A stretch of DNA of 19,315 nt, from contig JAOUQB010000009.1 of NCBI GenBank assembly GCA_029879555.1, forward strand, positions 1 through 19,315, given 5' to 3'. A program made the translations under genes and the position numbers. Source of the DNA: Nitrospirota bacterium. GTDB lineage: Bacteria; Nitrospirota; Nitrospiria; Nitrospirales; UBA8639. The notes below the pieces were generated by a model. It did no database searches. It was not told the DNA's origin and saw only the letters and a list, made by a program, of their open reading frames with translations. This document shows, in pieces, positions 1 to 7,226 of this stretch (its first letter is position 1; each line of letters opens with the position of its first letter).

Positions 1-49
1 CATGTGTGAAATTCAGTTCGAATGACTGAAGTAGACCCGCACCCACAAC

Positions 50-1624
50 ATGCAAAAAAAATTACAACTTCAGGTGTCCCCACGCACGGCTTCCAATTCG
101 CCATTACTTGCTGAAGCCATCAGAGCGCACCTGTCTCTAAAAAAAGATTCTCCGCTTCAATACAAGATCTTGAAACGCAGTATCGACGCCAGAAGCAGAA
201 CCATACGGATCAACCTCGGCGTTCTTGTCGTCATTGACGAAGAACTTCCTATTGATCAATTTGCATTCGATTACCAGGACGTTTCTTCCTCAAAGAAAAC
301 ATGCCACATTATCGGAGCCGGACCGGGTGGTCTATTCGCAGCGCTGCGGTGTTTGGAACGAGGCATCAAACCCATTGTGATCGAAAGGGGCAAAGATGTA
401 CGAGCACGTCGTCGGGATCTCGCAGCCATCCACAAGGAGCATCGAGTTAATCCCGAAAGCAATTACTGTTTTGGCGAAGGTGGCGCAGGCACGTACAGCG
501 ACGGCAAACTGTACACGCGATCCAACAAACGAGGAGATATTGACAAGATTCTTAAAACATTGGTCGCTCACGGCGCCAGTCCAGACATTATGGTCGATGC
601 GCATCCGCACATTGGCACCAACAAATTACCCCAACTGATTCAACGTATTCGGGAAACCATTCTGCAACATGGTGGAGAAATCCTTTTCAACACCAAATTG
701 ATTGATTTGGGAATACGCGATCAGATGATCGTGTCCATTGTGATCGAACACAAAACTGGCGCAGAGGAAGTTCCGATCACGCATCTCATTCTCGCCACGG
801 GTCATTCAGCCAGAGATATCTATGAGCTGCTCAACACCAAACACATCCTCTTAGAAGCGAAACCGTTTGCGCTTGGCGTCAGAGCCGAACATCCACAGGA
901 ACTCATCGATCATATTCAATACCATTGCCGCACCTCGAAAGAGGTGCAAAGCGCACGCGAGTACCTCCCCGCCGCCAGTTACAGCCTGGTTCAGCAGCTA
1001 GAGGGCAGAGGCGTCTATTCATTTTGTATGTGTCCGGGTGGCATCATCGCCCCCTGCGCGACGGCACAGCAGGAGGTGGTCGTCAATGGCTGGAGTCCCA
1101 GCAAACGAAACAACCCCTTTGCCAACAGTGGAATCGTCGTTGGACTTGAACTCAAAGACTTTCAACCCTACAAAGCACATGGCCCCTTGGCGGGACTGGA
1201 ATTTCAAAAGACGCTCGAAAAACAGGCCTGGATTCTTGGTGGGCACACCCAAGCCGCCCCGGCCCAACGGTTAACGGATTTCATGACCGGCAAGCTCAGC
1301 TCGTCGCTTCCTGCCTGCAGTTATCAACCCGGTCTGCGCTCCATTGATATGCGCCAGGTTCTTGGGCCTATCATCAGCGAAGCCTTACACGGGGGATTTC
1401 AATCATTTGGTGGGAAAATGCGCGGCTACCTGAGCCAGGATGCCATCATTGTTGGAGTCGAATCGCGTACCTCCACGCCGGTGCGCATTCCACGCGACAA
1501 GGATCATTTGCATCACCCGCAGTTAGTGAACCTTTTTCCGTGCGGAGAGGGTGCCGGATACGCCGGCGGCATCATGAGCGCCGCCATGGATGGAGAACGT
1601 TGCGCCAACAGCATGACGTATTAA
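50..1624 (+). CDS. FAD-dependent dehydrogenase (COG2509 type)
   Basis: A 524-residue protein predicted to be a soluble flavoprotein oxidoreductase; the substrate is not known for this family. Residues 1-80 form the extra N-terminal domain usual for COG2509 proteins. A Rossmann dinucleotide-binding motif GAGPGG lies at about residues 89-94, with an acidic end of beta-2 (VIERG, about 110-114). A glycine-rich FGEGGAGTYSDGK segment at about 141-153 is characteristic of this family. The C-terminal FAD-contacting stretch PCGEGAGYAGGIMSA lies near residues 496-510. The length is full for the family and the frame is intact. No strong Shine-Dalgarno sequence precedes the ATG, so the start is the least certain part. 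It stands alone, with no partner gene that would hint at a substrate. Confidence 0.85.
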   Translation: MQKKLQLQVSPRTASNSPLLAEAIRAHLSLKKDSPLQYKILKRSIDARSRTIRINLGVLVVIDEELPIDQFAFDYQDVSSSKKTCHIIGAGPGGLFAALRCLERGIKPIVIERGKDVRARRRDLAAIHKEHRVNPESNYCFGEGGAGTYSDGKLYTRSNKRGDIDKILKTLVAHGASPDIMVDAHPHIGTNKLPQLIQRIRETILQHGGEILFNTKLIDLGIRDQMIVSIVIEHKTGAEEVPITHLILATGHSARDIYELLNTKHILLEAKPFALGVRAEHPQELIDHIQYHCRTSKEVQSAREYLPAASYSLVQQLEGRGVYSFCMCPGGIIAPCATAQQEVVVNGWSPSKRNNPFANSGIVVGLELKDFQPYKAHGPLAGLEFQKTLEKQAWILGGHTQAAPAQRLTDFMTGKLSSSLPACSYQPGLRSIDMRQVLGPIISEALHGGFQSFGGKMRGYLSQDAIIVGVESRTSTPVRIPRDKDHLHHPQLVNLFPCGEGAGYAGGIMSAAMDGERCANSMTY

Positions 1625-1659
1625 CTCTTCAATGGCGCAAGATTATTCTAGACCGATCG

Positions 1660-1679
1660 GAAAAACTGCTCTCTTTTTC
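1660..1679 (+). terminator. weak A/T hairpin after the dehydrogenase gene
   Basis: GAAAAA and TTTTTC form a 6-bp stem around an 8-base loop, 36 bases past the stop codon. The 3' arm is itself the T-run. It could be a weak intrinsic terminator, but the stem is nearly all A-T. Confidence 0.2.
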
Positions 1680-1703
1680 ACCGAGGAACAGGATCATCGG
1701 GTA

Positions 1704-1718
1704 TACTGACGGTCAGTA
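1704..1718. promoter_or_regulatory. 15-bp palindrome, TetR-type operator candidate
   Basis: TACTGAC-G-GTCAGTA is a perfect palindrome with a one-base centre. It overlaps a TATACT sequence (1702-1707) that could serve as a -10 box, and it lies 37 bp before the broken dienelactone hydrolase gene. The form resembles operators of TetR/AcrR regulators. No such regulator is encoded in the window, so the site may be a leftover of a lost locus. Confidence 0.4.
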
Positions 1719-1754
1719 AAGAGGCGCTCAATGTTCTGAGAATGGGGACTGCTT

Positions 1755-2111
1755 ATGTTAATTGCAGAGACTGAAACCGTTGATCTTTCCACCCCGACTG
1801 GTCCGATGCGCAGCTATATTGTTCGTCCAGCGGCGAACGGTCGATATCCTGGGGTCGTGTTGTATACGGAGATTTATCAGGTCACAGAACCCGTTCGACG
1901 GATCGCGGCCTTTCTGGCCGGGCACAGATTTGTCGTACTGATCCCTGAGGTCTACCATGAGTTGGAGCCACTCGGAACAGTTCTCAACTATGATCAACCT
2001 GACACCGACCGAGGCAATCAACACTAAATCACGAAGACGCTCTCCAGTTATCATACTGATGCCCGTACAGCCTTGGACTATCTACACACGTGTTCAAGCC
2101 GTACGGATTGC
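1755..2111 (+). pseudogene. dienelactone hydrolase, nonsense-mutated and truncated
   Basis: The first 90 codons match the N-terminal half of dienelactone hydrolase family proteins (alpha/beta-hydrolases): a GVVLYTEIYQV strand and loop, then PEVYHE, then a TVLNYDQ..TDRGN segment. A TAA at 2025-2027 interrupts the frame. The same frame continues directly afterwards with recognisable family sequence (ITKTLSSYHTDARTALDYL), so this is a point nonsense mutation, not the natural end. The similarity then stops at about 2105-2112, before the G-x-C-x-G nucleophile elbow, where an unrelated fragment begins. The gene has therefore suffered both a stop and loss of its catalytic C-terminal half. A GGGGA ribosome-binding sequence precedes the ATG. 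Confidence 0.75.
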
Positions 2112-2115
2112 CTAA

Positions 2116-2265
2116 GTCAGTTTCCAATACGGCCAGGCTAGTCTTCTTGAAGTGCTGGACGCTCAACGCGTCTTATGGCAAACCATCCTAGTATATGGGC
2201 AAGCTCAATACGACCTTTCCATTGCCCTCACCCAACTTGCGCGATCGATTGGTGGGGAAATCTAG
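2116..2265 (+). pseudogene. 3' fragment of a CzcC/CusC-like outer-membrane efflux gene
   Basis: This stretch encodes 49 residues that read like the extreme C-terminus of a TolC-superfamily outer-membrane factor of the heavy-metal efflux type: a helix with QYGQASLLEVLDAQR, then a second helix ending in LTQLARSIGGE and a stop. It has no start and no N-terminal 400 residues. An in-frame TAA at 2113-2115 bounds it on the left, right at the junction with the dienelactone hydrolase remnant. It is distinct from the intact outer-membrane factor at 5819-7225. It is most likely a deletion scar of a former metal-efflux operon. Confidence 0.7.
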
Positions 2266-2300
2266 CGGGAATACCCTCATAAAAATGAAAGTAGTATGTC

Positions 2301-3365
2301 ATGTCTCCTAAACATAGCCTGGGGCCGCTTTGTGGTTTAGGGGCAGCCCTGCTATTCGGACTGACGACACCCCTCATTAAATTGATTCTTCCGGTGTATG
2401 ATTTGCTCCCTATTGCCGGCCTGTTGTATGTGGGGGCTGGCCTGGGCCTTGGTCTCTGTGAAATCTTTCTGACGTCTACCAAACAACCGGTTTTCTCCCA
2501 GCCCGAAACTCCCATTCAGAGGGCCGATATCAGCCCATTACTTGGCATCATTCTAACAGGGGGAATTTTGGGTCCCATTCTCATGCTCTATGGGCTTCAA
2601 CGGATTTCTGGCGTAGTTGGATCGCTCTTGCTCAACCTGGAAGCACCCCTCACTATACTCCTGGCCGTCACTTTCTTTCATGAGCATCTGGGAAAACGAG
2701 AGGTCAGTGCAGCCATGTTCATTTTTGCCGGTGCTGGAATTCTGAGTTATAGCCCTGGAACGCTGGCTGGAGATTGGCTAGGGATTATCAGTATCAGTGG
2801 GGCCTGTGTCTGCTGGGCCGTGGATAACAATCTCACCCAGGGCCTTTCCCTTCGAAACCCTCTGGCCGTAGCGAGAATCAAGGGGTTGAGCGCCGGAGGA
2901 TTTTCCCTAGGCCTTGCATGGATGCTGGGCTATGATATTCCCGATATTACGGCAGTCATCATGGTTTTGTTTTTAGGATTTGTGGGGTATGGAATCAGTG
3001 TCGTGCTGGACATTTATGCGTTACGTATACTAGGTGCGGCCCGGGAAGCCGCGTTCTTCGCGACGGCACCTTTTATCGGTGCATTAGCTGCCGTGCCCAT
3101 TCTCGGGGAACATTGGGGATTTGGGGAGTATCTGGCAGGGGCGACGATGGCCATAGGGCTCGGTGTGCTACTGAGAGAACATCACAGCCACATCCACACT
3201 CATCCGGCCATGGAACACGACCATGTCCACACTCATACCGATCCCCATCATCAACACGATCATCAAGAGGAAACCGTAGGGTCTCACGCCCATAGGCATT
3301 CGCATCTGCCGTTACAACATGACCATGGGCACGTGTCGGACTTGCATCATCGACATAAGCACTAG
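2301..3365 (+). CDS. EamA/DMT-family transporter with a histidine-rich tail
   Basis: A 354-residue inner-membrane protein with about ten hydrophobic segments (roughly residues 10-30, 36-57, 79-99, 104-126, 134-151, 158-175, 193-211, 216-241, 250-269, 275-292). These form two five-helix EamA halves, as in drug/metabolite transporters. Residues 293-354 form a hydrophilic tail with 24 histidines in 62 residues, mostly as HxH or HDH repeats. Such tails are typical of metal-handling proteins and could bind Zn, Ni, Co or Cu. The basic DMT fold does not reveal the substrate. It begins 36 bp after the CzcC-like fragment, which fits an ancestral metal-resistance cluster. The Shine-Dalgarno sequence is weak. 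ATGs at 2285 and 2296 are out of frame. Confidence 0.85.
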   Translation: MSPKHSLGPLCGLGAALLFGLTTPLIKLILPVYDLLPIAGLLYVGAGLGLGLCEIFLTSTKQPVFSQPETPIQRADISPLLGIILTGGILGPILMLYGLQRISGVVGSLLLNLEAPLTILLAVTFFHEHLGKREVSAAMFIFAGAGILSYSPGTLAGDWLGIISISGACVCWAVDNNLTQGLSLRNPLAVARIKGLSAGGFSLGLAWMLGYDIPDITAVIMVLFLGFVGYGISVVLDIYALRILGAAREAAFFATAPFIGALAAVPILGEHWGFGEYLAGATMAIGLGVLLREHHSHIHTHPAMEHDHVHTHTDPHHQHDHQEETVGSHAHRHSHLPLQHDHGHVSDLHHRHKH

Positions 3366-3928
3366 AAGGGTAGCAGGCAAAATACTACGAAAATGCACGC
3401 TAAGAGGTACGATTCAGACTGCCGTCAAGGGTGTCTTGCCTCGTACCCTAAAAACAAAAAGAGCCGTTCAGGGAAACGTGAATAGCAACGAATTGTTAGA
3501 AATGGAAGAACTGGTTAAGTGATAATATTACCCATGACAATTCTGGCAAGTACTCTTCTAAAATTCCTTTAATACTTAGTCCGCTTCTGGCCGAACCGGG
3601 CACTCAGAGACGGGTATTCCGCTCAGTGCATCAAATAGTCTGATTGGAATTTTCCCTTCCGATCTCGTACACCTTGCTCAAACACATTAAATGCCACTGT
3701 CGACGAAAATGGTTACGTTGCAGAAAGTTTTGATGAATTTAAAGGTAGGAGGGGCTCTCAACACAGGTGGCCTAAGCAAGCAATGATAGATGCGATAATA
3801 TTTATGACGACGAATAACTGGTACTTTTGTTTGCAATCACAAGATCATACGAAAAACAGGATAGTGCTTAAGAGTCTGCTTGACTTCAAACCTCATGAGA
3901 GAAGTGATATTTTCGAAGTCAATGCTTC
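3366..3928. other. gene-poor stretch between transporter and fumarase
   Basis: I see no convincing gene in these 563 bases. A + strand frame is open from 3639 to 3955 and overlaps the 3' end of the fumarase gene in convergent orientation. It has an internal ATG at 3783 giving 57 residues, but no nearby ribosome-binding site and no family I recognise. A 67-residue frame overlapping the transporter tail (3319-3522) looks like a shadow. The arms GGTACG and CGTACC at 3406-3411 and 3442-3447 could form a loose hairpin. The region could hold decayed genes. Confidence 0.4.
3880..3922. repeat. 8-bp inverted repeat just after the fumarase stop
   Basis: TTGACTTC (3880-3887) and GAAGTCAA (3915-3922) pair across a 27-base loop that itself contains the palindrome CTCATGAG. 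It starts 7 bases beyond the fumarase stop codon. There is no T-run on the - strand, so it is more likely a 3'-end stem than an intrinsic terminator. Confidence 0.3.
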
Positions 3929-5590
3929 TTACTTTTTCCCTGAGTCACCTACCTGAATGAGGCCTACGGCCTTTTGAGCATCTAGATCAGCATAAAAATC
4001 TTTGCCTTCGTGGTTGATGACGGTGAAGGCAGGGAAGTCTTCGACTTCGATTTTCCATACGGCTTCCATGCCCAGGTCTTCGTATTCCAGAACCTCCACT
4101 TTTTTGATGCTGTGTTCCGCCAGACGTGCGGCGGGACCGCCGATGGAACCTAGATAGAACCCGCCATACTTTCCGCAGGCCTCGCGTACCTGTTTGGAGC
4201 GATTTCCTTTGGCCAACATCACCATACTGCCGCCTTCAGCTTGAAACTGGTCCACATAGGAGTCCATGCGTCCGGCAGTCGTGGGGCCAAACGAACCGGA
4301 GGCATGGCCTTCCGGTTTTTTCGCAGGTCCTGCGTAATAGACGACATGATCTTTCAGATATTGAGGAAGACCCTTCCCCGCATCTAATCGTTCTTTGAGT
4401 CGGGCATGGGCAATATCTCGCGCCACGACGATGGGGCCAGTGAGGGAGAGTCGAGTCGCCACAGGGTGCTTGCGCAGTTCGGCTAAGATTTCCGGCATGG
4501 GTCGGTTTAAATCAATCTTGACCACATGTCCATCTAAATCTTTTTCTGTGACCTCAGGAAGATATTGCGCCGGATTGGTTTCGAGCTGTTCAAGAAAGAC
4601 GCCGTCCTTGGTAATTTTTCCAAGAATTTGTCGATCCGCTGAACAGGAGACGCCCAAACCTACTGGGCAGGAGGCCCCATGTCGCGGCAGGCGAATGACT
4701 CGCACATCGTGTGCAAAATATTTCCCGCCAAATTGTGCGCCGATTCCGGTCTCCGCACAGAGTTGGAAAATTTGCTTTTCCAGCTCCAGATCTCGAAAGG
4801 CACGGCCTTGTGCATTACCTGAAGTGGGAAGATCATCCAGATAATGACAACTGGCCAGCTTGACAGTCTTTAACGTGAACTCTGCCGACATGCCGCCCAC
4901 GACGAACGCTAAGTGATAGGGCGGGCAGGCCGATGTGCCTAAGGTGCGAATTTTTTCTGCGACAAATGCGAGCAGGGATTTCGGATTCAGGAGGGCTTTG
5001 GTCTCTTGATAAAGAAAGGTTTTGTTTGCCGATCCGCCGCCCTTGGCAATAAACAAAAACTTATATTCAGAACCCTTCTCCGCATAAAGGTCGATCTGGG
5101 CCGGTAAATTATTGCCAGTATTTTTCTCAGTGTACATATCAAGTGGGGCCATTTGCGAGTACCGCAAATTACGCTGATCGTAGGCTTCAAAGATTCCACG
5201 GGAAAGCGTTTCTACATCGTCGCCACTGGTAAACACCTGTTGACCTTTATAGCCCAGAGCGATGGCCGTCCCGGTATCCTGACATCCAGGTAACACTCGA
5301 CCCGCAGAAATATTCGCATTCTTCAGGAGTTCAATAGCGACAAATCGATCATTATCCGAGGCTTCTGGATCGTCAAGAATTTTGGCCAATTGCTTGAGAT
5401 GGCTGGATCGTAATAAATGAGTGACATCATCCATGGCTTCATGGGCCAACAATGTCAGTGCTTCAGGTTGAACTTTGAGAATCTCCTGACCATCAAATGT
5501 GCTCGTGGACACAAAATCTGATGTGAGCTTACGGTACGTCGTTGTGTCGACTGCATGCTCAAATAGTTCCTGATACTGAAACTCCCCCAT
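3929..5590 (-). CDS. fumA: class I fumarate hydratase ([4Fe-4S])
   Basis: A 553-residue cytoplasmic enzyme for the reversible hydration of fumarate to malate in the oxidative or reductive TCA cycle. It is full length and collinear with E. coli FumA/FumB, with alpha and beta parts fused in one chain. The three cluster-ligand cysteines of that family can be placed at C103 (PGCQDTGTA), C222 (SACPPYH) and C316 (VSCSADR), each offset by two from E. coli 105, 224 and 318. The C-terminal domain carries [11 protein letters not shown] and [12 protein letters not shown] strong AAGAGGAG ribosome-binding site lies at 5598-5605 (- strand), 7 bases before the ATG. A 228-bp gap from the upstream efflux gene suggests its own promoter. 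Class I enzymes are oxygen-sensitive. Confidence 0.95.
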   Translation of the reverse strand: MGEFQYQELFEHAVDTTTYRKLTSDFVSTSTFDGQEILKVQPEALTLLAHEAMDDVTHLLRSSHLKQLAKILDDPEASDNDRFVAIELLKNANISAGRVLPGCQDTGTAIALGYKGQQVFTSGDDVETLSRGIFEAYDQRNLRYSQMAPLDMYTEKNTGNNLPAQIDLYAEKGSEYKFLFIAKGGGSANKTFLYQETKALLNPKSLLAFVAEKIRTLGTSACPPYHLAFVVGGMSAEFTLKTVKLASCHYLDDLPTSGNAQGRAFRDLELEKQIFQLCAETGIGAQFGGKYFAHDVRVIRLPRHGASCPVGLGVSCSADRQILGKITKDGVFLEQLETNPAQYLPEVTEKDLDGHVVKIDLNRPMPEILAELRKHPVATRLSLTGPIVVARDIAHARLKERLDAGKGLPQYLKDHVVYYAGPAKKPEGHASGSFGPTTAGRMDSYVDQFQAEGGSMVMLAKGNRSKQVREACGKYGGFYLGSIGGPAARLAEHSIKKVEVLEYEDLGMEAVWKIEVEDFPAFTVINHEGKDFYADLDAQKAVGLIQVGDSGKK

Positions 5591-5818
5591 GAAGGTACTC
5601 CTCTTTTTACGCGTCGTGAAATGAACCTGGCCGCCAAAGCCCTACCCTACTCGTTGTCCCCCATTTTTCGCAAGATACTTTCCTTGCTGACATCTTCACG
5701 GTGTCTCACATGCGAGTAAGATGCTCACATACATTAATCGAGTGTTTGGAGATCGAATTTCTGCCACGACATTCGTGAAATGTCTTGAAATGATGGATCG
5801 TCAATGAACCCGTACGGT
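5591..5818. promoter_or_regulatory. leader region of the fumarase gene
   Basis: Besides the ribosome-binding site, this gap holds a direct repeat CTCACAT at 5705-5711 and 5724-5730, 19 bp apart. A small GACATT/AATGTC hairpin lies at 5768-5784. I find no clear -35/-10 pair and no T-run terminator for the efflux operon. A regulator-binding role for the direct repeat is only a possibility. Confidence 0.3.
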
Positions 5819-7225
5819 TCACGCAACGGGTGGCGGACTATTGTCTGGGGACCATCCCCCACCTAACGCTTTGTACAGTTGAACGATCGAGACGAGATGC
5901 AGACGATGTGTGTCTGTGAGAGCGAGTTCAGCCTCGAATAAATTTCGTTTGGCAAGCAGCACATCAATATAACTGGTAATACCCCCTTTATATCGAAGGT
6001 TAGCCAAATGCAAGGCTGACCGGAGGGCGTTCACTTGTTCCTCCTGGGCTTTTCGTTGAGTACCCACCGTGCGAACCGCCACAAGGGCATCCTCCACTTC
6101 TTTGAAAGCCACGAGAATGGTCTGCTCATATTGAGCCAATATCTGCTTGGCCTGGGCTTCGACCGCCTTCTGCTCAAAGCCCAATGTTTCGGCATTCAGA
6201 ATTGGACCGGCCAAACCCAGTCCGGCCTTCCCAAATTCGTTCCCGCCATCCAACAAATTCGAAAGCTGGGGACTGGCCACGCCAAGCAGCCCGGTAATGG
6301 AAAGCCTCGGAAATCGTGCGGCCTTGGTGGCCCCGATTCTGGCGGTTGCGGCCACCAAGGCCTGCTCCGCCTGAAGAATATCCGGGCGCCGCTGTAACAG
6401 TTCGGACGGAAGTCCCGCCGGCACCGCCGGTGGGAACACTTGGTCCGTGAGTGAGCGCCCTCGTGGAATCGGAATCGGATGATGTCCTAACAATACGCTC
6501 AACTCGTTTTCTTTTTGAACCATTTGGCGCTCCAGCTGGGCGACCCGAGCTGCGGCGTTGGCCCGTTCGGCTTCGAATTGGTCGGCATCAAGTTTTGAGC
6601 TCACTCCCTGCCGTAGACGGGCGCGAGCAATCATTACCGATTCTTCCCACGACAGCAGGGTCCGTTTGGCAATGTCGAACTGCATGTCGAATTGCAACAG
6701 GTCAAAATAGGATTGTGCCACCCCGCTCACCAGTTGCAGCACCACCGCCCGCCGGTTTTCCTCCCGCGCCATCAATTCGGCACGAGCCGCTTCCGTGGAA
6801 CGGCGAATGCGTCCCCAGATATCCAATTCCCAATTGAGATTACCTTGTCCGAAATAACTGAAAGGGGTGGCAAACCCCGGGGCCGTAAACCCATTTAAAC
6901 GACCCAACACCGGAGCATTCATCTCCGCATTGGCTTGTGGCATGAAATCGGTGCGCGCGGTATACACACGAGCTTGAAATTCCTCAACACTGGCCACCGC
7001 TTCCTTGAGATTGTTGTTTTCGATCAACGCTCGTTCAATAAGATGTTGCAATTCCTCGTCGTGCAACAATTCCCACCAGGGAAGATTCGCGATTGATTCG
7101 CCTTCCGTATCCGACATCCGAAAGGTCTCAGCCGTGTCGATTTCTGGACGAGTATAGTCCGGTCCCATGGCGCAGGACAGACTCACCATCGCCAACAACA
7201 CGATGCTGACGGCATACGACCACAT
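5819..7225 (-). CDS. outer-membrane efflux lipoprotein, NodT/OprM type
   Basis: A TolC-superfamily channel of 468 residues that completes an RND pump. I chose the ATG at 7225: it is preceded by AAGGAGA (7234-7240) at good spacing and lies 1 bp after the pump's stop. A longer in-frame start at 7267 would overlap the pump gene by 41 bp. The N-terminus is a lipoprotein signal with a lipobox-like S-L-S-C at residues 15-18, and the mature start (CAMGPDYTRP) is typical of NodT-family lipoproteins. Two OEP repeats follow, with the periplasmic coiled helices around residues 170-260 and 360-450, and the signature ALVAATARIGATKAARFPRL in the second repeat. It is co-directional with the pump and adaptor and almost certainly co-translated with them. 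Confidence 0.93.
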   Translation of the reverse strand: MWSYAVSIVLLAMVSLSCAMGPDYTRPEIDTAETFRMSDTEGESIANLPWWELLHDEELQHLIERALIENNNLKEAVASVEEFQARVYTARTDFMPQANAEMNAPVLGRLNGFTAPGFATPFSYFGQGNLNWELDIWGRIRRSTEAARAELMAREENRRAVVLQLVSGVAQSYFDLLQFDMQFDIAKRTLLSWEESVMIARARLRQGVSSKLDADQFEAERANAAARVAQLERQMVQKENELSVLLGHHPIPIPRGRSLTDQVFPPAVPAGLPSELLQRRPDILQAEQALVAATARIGATKAARFPRLSITGLLGVASPQLSNLLDGGNEFGKAGLGLAGPILNAETLGFEQKAVEAQAKQILAQYEQTILVAFKEVEDALVAVRTVGTQRKAQEEQVNALRSALHLANLRYKGGITSYIDVLLAKRNLFEAELALTDTHRLHLVSIVQLYKALGGGWSPDNSPPPVA

Positions 7226-7226
7226 C

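Noticed and set aside
3319..3522. 67-codon frame overlapping the transporter tail
   Set aside because: It begins inside the histidine-rich coding region in another frame, has no ribosome-binding site, and its composition comes from the CAT/CAC repeats.
4395..4844. 149-codon + strand frame within the fumarase gene
   Set aside because: It is fully antisense to a clearly conserved enzyme, has no family pattern and is rich in Ser/Arg/Cys as expected of a shadow frame.
5805..5821. TGAACC/GGTTCA hairpin at the end of the efflux operon as a terminator
   Set aside because: The stem overlaps the stop codon and no T-run follows on the - strand.
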